In this document: piece after piece, positions 53,901-62,600 of the stretch | Layout of the letters: each line of letters starts with the position of its first letter | Numbering within the stretch: position 1 is the first letter of the stretch | Notes under the pieces: model-generated | Seen by the model: the letters and a program-made list of their open reading frames with translations, nothing else | The model's database searches: none | What the model was told of the DNA's origin: nothing | Position numbers and translations under genes: made by a program | Origin: Flammeovirgaceae bacterium UBA6059 | GTDB taxonomy: Bacteria > Bacteroidota > Bacteroidia > Cytophagales > Cyclobacteriaceae | Length of the DNA: 64,000 nucleotides | Assembly: GCA_002435755.1 (NCBI GenBank) | Contig: DIYH01000004.1 | Coordinates: 238,178-302,177 of the forward strand | Direction of reading: 5' to 3'

Positions 53901-56900
53901 CTGTTCATTAGCAAGGTTCTGGCTTGACCAGTTCAGTGGTATAATCCCTGAGCCACTAACCAAAGTATCTTCTCTAGGGGATACAATTTCCAATGAAGCC
54001 ACTTCTAACAGTTCCGTCACCTCAACAGGTATTGTAATAGATGTAGCGTTGTTAGAGTTGTGTATGATACTACCCATATAAGTACGGCCATTATTGGCAT
54101 TGTTAGCACTTCGTACCCGAATAGTCCCCGTAGTACCAACAGCTACGGTAGCTGATGATCCAAAATTCAAACCATCAGTTGATATCTCGAATCCGGCATC
54201 ATCTTCAGGTTCGATCCTCAAACTAATCGGGGACAAGAGATCAGTACCGCTCACTGTATAGGTCTCCTCACTGGCACCCAAGTCTGATGCATCTGCGGCT
54301 TCAATTACTACCCCCGTGGAAGTGTTAATACCTGCAATACTAATCTCAGGTACTGGTATGATAGAGAATGCTCCATCACTCTCATCCACAATATCACTGG
54401 TCACCGATCGTACCCTAATGAATGCTTCGTCGGTAACTGAATTGGGAACTGTCCATGAAAAGACACCAGCGAGGCTTTCTAAAGTCTCAGTATCTGCAAG
54501 TATTGTATTATATGTATCACCATTGTCTGTACTCAATAGTATATCGATCACATCCGTCTGGGGGATATTTTCTGCTTGCCATCTTATGGTTGTCGTTCTG
54601 CCGATGAAAAGGTTCTCACCACCATTGGGCGACAGTATTGTGATCGTGGGAACTGTTTCCTCGGCTACAACATTCAGTATTGAATTTGGCAAGGACAAGT
54701 TACCGGAGGCATCTCGGGCCACAAAGTATATATCATATCCATTACCGACCTCAAAAGTTTCTGATGCGCTAAAGCTATCAGCAGTGTTAGCCAACTCTAT
54801 CACCTCAGAACCAGCGAGGACCTGGTCAGTAATTGGGATGGTACCAGCATTCACAATATCAGCACTGACAGGTTGATCTGAGCCAGCAGGCAAGACTACA
54901 AAGAATACCGTACCTGGTTCATCAAGCATAATGGAGGCGTCAAGGTTCCCATCAAGTATGAAAGCATCGGTGGTAATAAACAGTGGTGCAGTTTCATCTA
55001 TCGTTGTAGTAGCTTCTACATCGGGTGTAGACCCTGTACTCTGATTCCCAGAACCGTCCTCTGCCAGGTAGTAAACATCATATAGCAGACCTGTTACAAA
55101 AGCCGCACTTGCATCTAGGACTGCCGGTTGTCCTGCATCATTGTAGTTGCTACTCAACCCTACCAGCTTACCTGCAAAGCCCCCGCCCTGGGCTGCTGTT
55201 TTTAACTCTGCTGCTGTTGGGGGAGTAGAGCCATCTTCAACCACTAGCGCATAGATCGTACCGATCTCATCAAGGGTAATGTTCAAAAAGAAGTTGCCAT
55301 CGGCTATAGTGGCGCTTACATTCGTAATGTCCGGTGGAGTATTGTCTGATTGAGTGGCTTCTACATTGAGCACTGAACCTGTACTTTGATTTCCAGATCC
55401 GTCCTCTGCCAGGTAGTAAACATCATACAGCTGACCTGCTACAAAGGCGGCACTTGCGTCCAGTACCGCTGGTTGTCCTGCGTCATTGTAGTTGCTACTC
55501 AACCCTACCAGCTTACCTACAAAGCCTCCGCCCTGGGCTGCTGTTTTTAACTCTACTGCTGTTGGGGGAGTAGAGCCATCTTCAATCACTAGCGCATAGA
55601 TCGTACCGATCTCATCAAGGGTAATGTTCAAAAAGAAGTTACCATCGGCTATAGTGGCGCTTACATTGGTAATATCCGGTGGAGTATTGCCTATAACTAC
55701 ATAAGCGGCCTCAAAGTCATCAATGAAAAGGTTACTCGTGCTATTGAAGTCATCTGTAGTAACTCTTACCATCACCTCAGATCCGCCCATGTTGGGGTCG
55801 AAATAAAAGGCCTGGTATGATGATGTCGCAACCAGGTTAGCAAGGTTAGAAAACACGCCTCCATCAACCGAATAGTCTACAGAAAACTGTACTCCAAGCC
55901 CTGCATAGTAAAAACTAAAAGGATTCTCTCCATCTAATGGGGGTGAGGTGAAGGATCCTGATTGGGTAAAATCTAAGCCCATCGATGCTGGCACTGACCT
56001 GGTCAAACCGTCTTCACCGTATCCATTTGTAATTGTCCAATTACCAGTAGGAAGAGTTACCACACCATTGTGATTACTCGTCCCGAGATTTGTAAAATTC
56101 TCGGTTGTACCAGCATTGCTGAAAATGGTAAAGTTCGCATCACTTTCATCTAACACTCCTTTCGTCGAATTAGTAATTCTAATGCGAGTGTTTGAGCCGA
56201 CATTGTTATTTACATTCCAGGTGTAGGAGCCATTAAATGTAGAAGATGTTCCACTTGTCAATTGGAAATAGTCTACTCCACCATTGTAGCTCGCTAAAAT
56301 CACAATGTTGTCGGTAGGTTCAAAACCAACACCATCCCAGGCAATCAAGACGTTAGAAGAAGTCTCCCAAAATTCTCCGCCATTAGGTACGGTCACATTT
56401 ACTGAAGCCGGTGGAGCCGCGGTTGTACTAAAAGTCCACTCTGCTTTTGTCCTTAATCCTACGAAATCAAGTGTCTGTGCCTGATCCTGAATCGTACCTA
56501 TGTCAGCAATGACTGAGTAATCTGCACCATACTGCATATTGGAAGGTGAGAAATAAACACTGTCATTGATCACTGTCACTTGATTCAGATCAATGGTCTC
56601 AATCAACGACGAGTCATTGGCATCAATTAAATAAAAACTTCCTGAACCTTTGGTCACATTTTGATCAAAAACAATGGCTAAAGTACTATCAAGCTCTACG
56701 TTACTTCCACTATTTCCCGGATACAGTTTAGAGATCAGTACCGGTGCGAGTGCCGCCGAAGAAAAGTCATCGATCACTAGGCCAGTCGTATTCCCACTCG
56801 CATTAGTTAGAAATCTCAGCTTTACTGCTGTTTCACCCTCATTCAGTGTTGTGGAGAACTGTTGAAATGAATTTGTCGCAGACAGTGATTGTAGGTCATT

Positions 56901-58400
56901 AAACATCCCTCCATCAACAGAAACTTGAATTTTAAACTCCTGGTCACCTACATTCTGAGCGGCATAAAAAAAGGAAACATCTGAGGTACCGGAAAAAACC
57001 GGTGTAGTAAGTGATGAGCTGTTGGCACTGATCAATGCCGCAGTCCCTCCACCATTGACCATACCGTCTTCAAACGTAACATTTACACCATCCCATTCTC
57101 CTGAGTTGAGCGCAATCGCGCCACTAGTGATGCTCGGAGGAAGACCGCTCTCAAAATCTTCAATAATTACTTCCGGATAGATCGTAAAATCGACCGCCTC
57201 ATAAATTCCCCAATGTCCAAGATCATTTTGTGCTCTTAAGTAAATAGTGTGATCACCTTCATCTATCGCTGATGTACTTAAATCAATGATCTCATTGTAA
57301 TCCACCTGACCGTAGGTCAATGGCACCAAAGTGCCACTGCCAATTCCCGGATCTTCGTCAATAAAGTATTCTATTCTCGCGATAGGTGAGGCACTTAGGG
57401 CCCTGCTATCCACATAAAAGACCTGTGAAGAATACTGACCCCAACTGCCATTAGTGCCACGTCCTCTTAGAAAAAATGTGTGGAAACCGTCTTCTAAAGC
57501 ATCTGTGTCAATTGACTGATCAATGATCGACACCAAATCTGACGTCATACCAACGGCAATTGGGCTTCCCAGCCCGAAACCAGGATCCTCATCTATAAAA
57601 TACTCTAGTTTTTCAATTGTGACCACATCGTTGAAGCCGACTGCTTGATCAATGTATACTGTTCGAGAAGTGGATGGTCCCCATGCTCCTGTGGTAGATC
57701 TGGCTCTCAGGTAAAGCGTGTGAAAACCGGGGGCAAGCTCATCTGTATCTATGTTTACATTATCGCTTGTTATCAATTCTTGGGCTATGGTTACAGGTAT
57801 GGATACACCTAGCCCCATGCCTGGATCAGTATCAAAAAAATATTCCATTGCCTCAATTACCACTAAGTCGTTGAACCCCACCATTTGATCAATATAGATG
57901 AGTTGAACTGAGTAGTGTCCCCAGTCACCTGCGGTGCTCTTACCACGCACTACAAGTGTATGGAAGCCCTGACCCAGTCCATCAGTGTCGATCGATAAAT
58001 CGTTTATAGAGATATTCTCCGCTGAGCTGACAGGAACAAGAGTACCCAAGCCAAAATCAGGGTCATCGTCGACAAAATATTCCAGTTCTACGATCTCTAC
58101 TGCATCATTAAACCCAATATTTCTGTCAATGAAGATGGTTTTCGATTCATAAGGTCCCCAAACGTCCATTGCATTCCGTCCCCGAAGATAGAGGGTATGA
58201 AAACCTGGTTGAAGTCCATTCGTGGCAATAGATAGATCATCAACCGATACCTCTATACCTGGCGTTATACTTACTTCTGTACCATTGCCAAAGCCAGGAT
58301 CAATATCGATGAAATACTCCAATTGAACCGTGTTGGATTGACTCAATCCAAGACTGCTGATCAACAGAAGCGCTACTAGAAAAGTGAGAAAGCATCTCAT
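50928..58400 (-). CDS. Giant T9SS-sorted multi-repeat surface protein (2490 residues)
   Basis: A secreted modular protein. Residues 1-21 form a signal peptide ending in GLSQ. Five 75-80-residue repeats with the motif EYFIDxDPGxGxGT fill about 22-415. Then come two jelly-roll-like segments (EDFESGLPP near 418; FTNLGTSN near 775), an SbsA-type Ig domain and an IPNGGE-type Ig domain. Two nearly identical 115-residue tandem repeats (55020-55700) are followed by a diverged third copy. Fn3-like and leucine-rich repeat pairs follow, then a carboxypeptidase-regulatory-like fold, the RRRVRRAGCGF module and a T9SS type A sorting domain (FNIFPNPAKEMLNV). It is probably anchored to the cell surface or released. 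It is 24 bases downstream of the beta-helix gene. Confidence 0.93.
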   Translation of the reverse strand: MRCFLTFLVALLLISSLGLSQSNTVQLEYFIDIDPGFGNGTEVSITPGIEVSVDDLSIATNGLQPGFHTLYLRGRNAMDVWGPYESKTIFIDRNIGFNDAVEIVELEYFVDDDPDFGLGTLVPVSSAENISINDLSIDTDGLGQGFHTLVVRGKSTAGDWGHYSVQLIYIDQMVGFNDLVVIEAMEYFFDTDPGMGLGVSIPVTIAQELITSDNVNIDTDELAPGFHTLYLRARSTTGAWGPSTSRTVYIDQAVGFNDVVTIEKLEYFIDEDPGFGLGSPIAVGMTSDLVSIIDQSIDTDALEDGFHTFFLRGRGTNGSWGQYSSQVFYVDSRALSASPIARIEYFIDEDPGIGSGTLVPLTYGQVDYNEIIDLSTSAIDEGDHTIYLRAQNDLGHWGIYEAVDFTIYPEVIIEDFESGLPPSITSGAIALNSGEWDGVNVTFEDGMVNGGGTAALISANSSSLTTPVFSGTSDVSFFYAAQNVGDQEFKIQVSVDGGMFNDLQSLSATNSFQQFSTTLNEGETAVKLRFLTNASGNTTGLVIDDFSSAALAPVLISKLYPGNSGSNVELDSTLAIVFDQNVTKGSGSFYLIDANDSSLIETIDLNQVTVINDSVYFSPSNMQYGADYSVIADIGTIQDQAQTLDFVGLRTKAEWTFSTTAAPPASVNVTVPNGGEFWETSSNVLIAWDGVGFEPTDNIVILASYNGGVDYFQLTSGTSSTFNGSYTWNVNNNVGSNTRIRITNSTKGVLDESDANFTIFSNAGTTENFTNLGTSNHNGVVTLPTGNWTITNGYGEDGLTRSVPASMGLDFTQSGSFTSPPLDGENPFSFYYAGLGVQFSVDYSVDGGVFSNLANLVATSSYQAFYFDPNMGGSEVMVRVTTDDFNSTSNLFIDDFEAAYVVIGNTPPDITNVSATIADGNFFLNITLDEIGTIYALVIEDGSTPPTAVELKTAAQGGGFVGKLVGLSSNYNDAGQPAVLDASAAFVAGQLYDVYYLAEDGSGNQSTGSVLNVEATQSDNTPPDITNVSATIADGNFFLNITLDEIGTIYALVVEDGSTPPTAAELKTAAQGGGFAGKLVGLSSNYNDAGQPAVLDASAAFVTGLLYDVYYLAEDGSGNQSTGSTPDVEATTTIDETAPLFITTDAFILDGNLDASIMLDEPGTVFFVVLPAGSDQPVSADIVNAGTIPITDQVLAGSEVIELANTADSFSASETFEVGNGYDIYFVARDASGNLSLPNSILNVVAEETVPTITILSPNGGENLFIGRTTTIRWQAENIPQTDVIDILLSTDNGDTYNTILADTETLESLAGVFSWTVPNSVTDEAFIRVRSVTSDIVDESDGAFSIIPVPEISIAGINTSTGVVIEAADASDLGASEETYTVSGTDLLSPISLRIEPEDDAGFEISTDGLNFGSSATVAVGTTGTIRVRSANNANNGRTYMGSIIHNSNNATSITIPVEVTELLEVASLEIVSPREDTLVSGSGIIPLNWSSQNLANEQVEIGYRLLKDVEFILAQTAISNTASYDFGVQNLESGDYEIRVVTTQLGANVGDTLAFVVDRTPPAISVDTIIARNGIPALTGTVDDTVATVTAQVLGFEPIYIATVNKDSTWVVAEGTIEPPLGDGSYDVLLTATDTLGNTSTDTTTFELTVAFQAMAFDAAEVQPFSFVANWKSGAGLAGYELQVAHAPDFTQLLEGFDNVLVEDTFRLINSEELYHKQTYFYRVRSVYLEGEFSEYSNIVSVHLPESEELVADSLALSVLYLATDGPNWDNRSGWFQDNRFDWYGVTFDGRRITAIDLSENDLLGDASDADLSDLTALTSIDLSGNELTGLSDLGNLTSLTAADVRANKLDFGDFRNQSDPSVFNFADQQAPLQEEIAILAENESFTFDRTIGGSGNTYRWFKVGDPDFNQAQPIFMDDQISFEDQGEYFAEVRNSQFEDIILTTRSIKIFVSSLERDSLALASLYETNGGENWTGVTGWLVSPITDWSNITIAGNRVTRVDLGGVGVSGVIPTEFATMSSVTYINLSHNEIDGLPDFTVMDNLDTLVAQNNSLEFDAILKNLAMDSFNFENQAKITVEVEERIREGLDFRLAIDVDGRDLVYQWYFNGEAIPGADSTVYNIVDIDFEQMGGYRCDIQNATVSQAFPGFTLSTGDFEILAIADLGGTIRNVDDELLDEGTATLYRVRELGTPYDSISSVPITNGAYNFVGTVLGDYLVRVRGNLETYFPTYVQAASTWSLADTIRLRRDDNTQYDGFIFFQPPARFPGPDNPNEIVGIVEIDDDDFPSNGRGEARRRVRRAGCGFNRARFVNRGEDDPIFELIAYVETNENGEFRVPDLPDGLYRINIEFPGIPMDPNSFIEFELGTGVDIESQLLQLAAQIKPTGITVEKIEETSVLKEYFVEFNIFPNPAKEMLNVTYKRLNQSGLEWQVIDLQGQQLMSGEVHRGLDQMMELDVSSLVDGIYLLSIIDPNNRNNQVTTVKFLVRK
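55009..55698 (-). repeat. Two near-identical 345-bp tandem repeats within the giant gene
   Basis: Anchor sequences recur exactly 345 bases (115 codons) apart: GTCCTCTGCCAGG at 55056 and 55401, GTAATGTTC at 55276 and 55621. The copies differ by scattered substitutions (about 8 of 107 residues) and have no indels between anchors. A third, clearly diverged copy follows toward the C-terminus. This indicates a recent duplication. Confidence 0.85.
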
Positions 58401-58424
58401 AGCTATACTTGCCTGAGCTAGCTT

Positions 58425-59519
58425 TTAGTTTCCTGTGACAACTATATCAGCAGTAGTATTCGTGCCTTCCTGCACGGTGGTAGGCACATCAAATGTGCTA
58501 ACTATGGGAACAACGGAACCAGTGTTCTTAAAGGGTGATGAACCCCCGTATACACCAAGCTCTGATGTACCATCTTTTGATGCCGTAGACAAATCAGGTG
58601 TACCACTTAAAGTCGCATCATATGAGTAGTCCCAGGCATTATTTTCAAATGGAATAGTGCCAACGAATCCTGGATCCTGACTGGCCAGATTATTATCACC
58701 TGTTGTATTCGTTCCAAATGTCATACTCCCAACGCCTGACCCGTTATCATCGGACAAATCATTGGTGGTAGCCCCAAAAGAAAGATTATTAAAAAATTGG
58801 GAATCATTTACTGAACCGGACGCTCTAGGAAGTCTTCCATAGAAAATGTTATTTCTCACCTCTGAATTATTGAGTCTATAAAATGCATAGGAGTTAGAAG
58901 CTCCAGAACCATAAAACAAGTTGTGCTCAATTAATACACCTCCTGTGGTCACATCAATTGAAGCATGAGTACTATTGTTGTTTCTGGAGAAGATATTGTT
59001 GGCTACTACGATGTTGTTTTGTGTGGTTACGTTGAGGTTAATGTTAGAGGCATTAGCAGTAGTGTAAAATACATTTTGCTTGATGAGTACATTTGATAGT
59101 GACGTGGTGCTATTATTCGTGATATATCCAATGTAGTTGTTTTCAATATTTATATTCGTCAAGGATGAAGCACTAAAGCCGAGATAAAAAAGCGGTATCT
59201 CTAATCCGATAACACTAGCGCCAGAAGCACCATTATTCAATCTGATATCTGTTACTCTCGCCGTTACTCCATTGGTGGATTGCGGATTAAAGCCAGGGCC
59301 CAATACTGTTATATCCTTGCTAATAGTTATGTTACCATAGCTTGAGCTACTTGGTATTAGCATAATGGTGTCTCCGGCGTTAGCAGCACTCTGCGCATCG
59401 GCAAACGTTGTATAAATGTGTGCTCCGGACGGAGCATTACCATTTTGATCTACTATCAAGATAGTAGCCATTGCATTAAGGCTGATCAGTGTAAGGAGAA
59501 TGGTAATTGCTGATTTCAT
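58425..59519 (-). CDS. Exported right-handed parallel beta-helix protein
   Basis: From the ATG at 59519 it has 364 residues (the frame is open to 59573, adding a non-signal-like lead). MKSAITILLTLISLNAMATI is a signal peptide. Residues 40-300 form pectate-lyase-like coils, with Asn-rich turns repeating NNIF, NNYI and NVLI about every 20-25 residues (IKQNVFY, VVANNIFSRN, VLIEHNLFYG, VRNNIFYG). Such folds usually bind or cleave polysaccharide. No catalytic motif is evident. The protein ends directly after EGTNTTADIVVTGN without a T9SS sorting domain. The giant protein gene begins 24 bases later, so the two may act together. Confidence 0.82.
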   Translation of the reverse strand: MKSAITILLTLISLNAMATILIVDQNGNAPSGAHIYTTFADAQSAANAGDTIMLIPSSSSYGNITISKDITVLGPGFNPQSTNGVTARVTDIRLNNGASGASVIGLEIPLFYLGFSASSLTNINIENNYIGYITNNSTTSLSNVLIKQNVFYTTANASNINLNVTTQNNIVVANNIFSRNNNSTHASIDVTTGGVLIEHNLFYGSGASNSYAFYRLNNSEVRNNIFYGRLPRASGSVNDSQFFNNLSFGATTNDLSDDNGSGVGSMTFGTNTTGDNNLASQDPGFVGTIPFENNAWDYSYDATLSGTPDLSTASKDGTSELGVYGGSSPFKNTGSVVPIVSTFDVPTTVQEGTNTTADIVVTGN

Positions 59520-59542
59520 GACGATAAGGTTTTTTCTACACC

Positions 59543-59573
59543 TAAAGCTAGAATCACCTTCTCTCGCTCTCAA
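59543..59573 (-). promoter_or_regulatory. Promoter of the beta-helix / giant protein operon
   Basis: On the minus strand TTG (59573-59571), a 20-base spacer and TAGCTTTA (59550-59543, one mismatch to TAnnTTTG) lie 23 bases before the ATG at 59519. The spacing fits the Bacteroidota -33/-7 promoter well. Confidence 0.5.
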
Positions 59574-59618
59574 TACCGTCCTATGGGTATATTTAATAGG
59601 GAAATGAGGGTATAAAAG

Positions 59619-59647
59619 AAAAAAACCACAGTTACGCGGCTTTTTTG
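59619..59647 (-). terminator. Rho-independent terminator after the right-edge giant gene
   Basis: On the minus strand A6-G, CCGCG, loop TAAC, TGTGG (two G-T wobbles) and a T7 run form a short hairpin with a U tail, about 20 bases past the stop at 59667. Confidence 0.65.
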
Positions 59648-59666
59648 ATCTTGGCTGGTAGTTAAG

Positions 59667-62600
59667 TTATCGCCGGATGATAAATTTCATAGTAGTAATG
59701 CTGCGGACTCCTTCGGCTTGATCCATAAAGGTCATGAGGTAAATTCCTGGTGTTAGATTATCCACTTCCAATTTTATCTCATGATTAAAGCCTTTTGGTA
59801 TCTCCTGCTCGATTTGAATGGCACCATTTAAGTCCATGACCTGCATCACAATACCTTCAGTATTGAGTCGATCATAGGTGACGGTGAGATGGTCGTCAGC
59901 CGGATTGGGGAAAATACTGAGGTTCTTGAAGTATTCTCTATAGATCCCGGTCTCATTAACTTTCGAGACTACAATTCCTCCCGGTGTTACTTCTGCGGAA
60001 AGTCTAACGGAATTTGCATCAATAATACCACCACCTCCAATCTCAAATTCTACAAAAGAATTGGGATCCATGGGAATCCCTGGAAATTCAAAAGTTACCT
60101 GGTACAACCCATCGGGAAGGTTAGGAACTTCAAACTCACCATTCTCGTCCGTCAACACATAAGCTATCAGTTCAAAGATCACGTCATCCTCACCTCTATT
60201 AACAAATCGAGCCCTGTTAAACCCACATCCAGCTCGTCTAACGCGTCGACGCGCCAAACTCCTATTTCCATCACCAAACGTCCCAGGAGGGAAAAGATCT
60301 TCATCGAGTTCTAGGAAACCAGAAATAGTGTTGTCGTTATCAGGGCCTGGTAGTAGTGGAGCCGGTACTTTTTGTAATATCACATCTACTCCAGAAGTGT
60401 CTCTTCGCAATGGAATTGGGTCAGCAACTGACCAAGTGAAAGAACTCCTATAATAAGTAGGTAGATACTGGTTTAAATCTCCAATGATCCAATGGATATA
60501 ATCACCAAGCACCACATCAGGAATGGTATACTCACCACCACTAAACTCGTAGGTACCTATAGAGTCGTAGGCAGTACCAATCTCTCTAATACCCCATATT
60601 GACACTTCTCCTTCGGTGATTTGATTTTGATCAAAGTCAAACACCTTGCCTCTGATATTCGCTGTAGCCAATATTTCCTGTGTCTCGGTCACTAACGTGA
60701 ATGTCGGATCAATCTCACGTATCCTTTGATCAGTAACAACAAGGTTGTATGCACCCATGTTGTTAAAGCCAACGCTATCTATCACATAAGTATCAGAAGT
60801 TGTGGAATCAACCCTCTGTCCGTTAAAGAACCATTCAAATGATAAGCCTTCTCCTCTGACTGGTACATTGAGCTCATAGTCTGTCCCCTGTGGTACTAAT
60901 CTGGTCTCCTCATTCAAAAGTGCACGTTGAGATGCAAAGACATAGTTCTGTATACCTATGTTTTGTTGAAGTGACTCAAACTGAAGACTGTTGTTACTAA
61001 TATTCAGATCTAGAAGGCTTCTCATCTGTGTAAGATCAGGTACATACGTCAATCCATTATTGGAAAGGTCCAATGTGTTGACAGAAGTCATTGTTGTAAT
61101 CACGGTAGAAAGGTCTCCAGTGAGTCCAACTCCTGCGAGGCGTACCTGTTCCACTCTGCTTACATCAGCATCTGTAGTAACAAATGACCACTGCTGTATC
61201 GGTAAATTAGGATCCTCACCCCAACCGCTGATCGGTGAACCTGATGGATCTGCCCAGCCTTCACCTCCAAGAGTGTTGTATAACTCAAGTAACGTGGCTA
61301 TATCACGCTCCAGAGAACTGACGAACAGCTGTATTGGCTCGGTTTCGATCACTAAACCCGGAACTAAGGTGTTAGTAACCTGTACGGAATAAAGGCCCTC
61401 ATTTATGAACTGAGCGTCGTTGAAATTGATCGTACCATCATCGCTATTCGCCGCTGGGAAAGGTTCACCGTTTTCCAGCCATACATACCTGTTGTTTATA
61501 CCTCCTATGGTACGATCAACCACGCCATCTTCACCTTCATTAATGATCAGTTGTTCTTGATCAAGTTGTAACCCCTGTGGGCTATAAATCATTAAGTCCA
61601 ATAAGTCACCTTGAAGCTCGAGAGAAGAGAAGTCAAGTAGATTATTGCTAATGTCAAACTGTTGTACTTCATCCATAACTGTCAATATAGGTATTGCAGT
61701 TATTTCATTATTTGATAGCTCAACTACTGTGGTGGCATCTAAATTGGCCAGGGCCTCTCTCGACATACTACCGACAAGATTGTTTTCACGTAACTGAACT
61801 TCAGTAACGCGATCTCCCGTTACTTGAACTCCAAACCAGTCCTTTATTAAGCCCTCCAGCCAACCAGTATTATTTGTCCACTCTGGCCCACTAAGCTCAT
61901 TATACAAATTGACTAATGAAATTGAGTCTGCAACTAGCCCTGCGGACTCAAGCGTACGCACAGATTGTGGTTCGCTGAATTCAGAGAAGGAGCCATCGTT
62001 GTAAACCATTCTAACTCTATAATAATATGTTGTACTGTGATAAAGACCTGCATCAATAACCTCAAGACTTGTTATGTCTGTAAATATATCTTCATAACCA
62101 CCTATAAGACTAGTAAAGTTAATATCCTCCGCTACCTGTACAATAAACTGATCCGTCACCAACGAAGGCTCCCAATTCGTTGTGAATGCCAATGTTGTAA
62201 TCTCTGATGCTTCCAATATAGTAGGTAAGGCATCAATGGTCAGCTCATTGGTAGTCGCGTCTTCACTTGCATTATCAAGACTATCCAACGCACTAACACT
62301 TACATCATATACCCCATCTTCAAGAACGGTTAATTGGTTTCCAGAAAGTCGCCATGTAGTATCTGATGTAAGCACTGGAACATATACTGTACCATTCAAA
62401 GTCAAACTCAGTGTTGCTGAAGGATCATTTGTTTTACCTGTGATATCAGGAGTATTGTCACCAGTCAATAAAGTATCTACAGAGACTACTGGAGCCGTGC
62501 TATCAAGTATGATCATACCATCTTCCACGCTTAATGTTGGATTACCAGATGCATCAACAGCAGATACTTGGATATCGAGTATACCGTCATCCAGATCGAA

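Noticed and set aside
58401..58450. Frameshift or premature stop that split a fused beta-helix/giant protein.
   Set aside because: The downstream gene begins with its own complete signal peptide 24 bases later, so two separate exported proteins are more likely.
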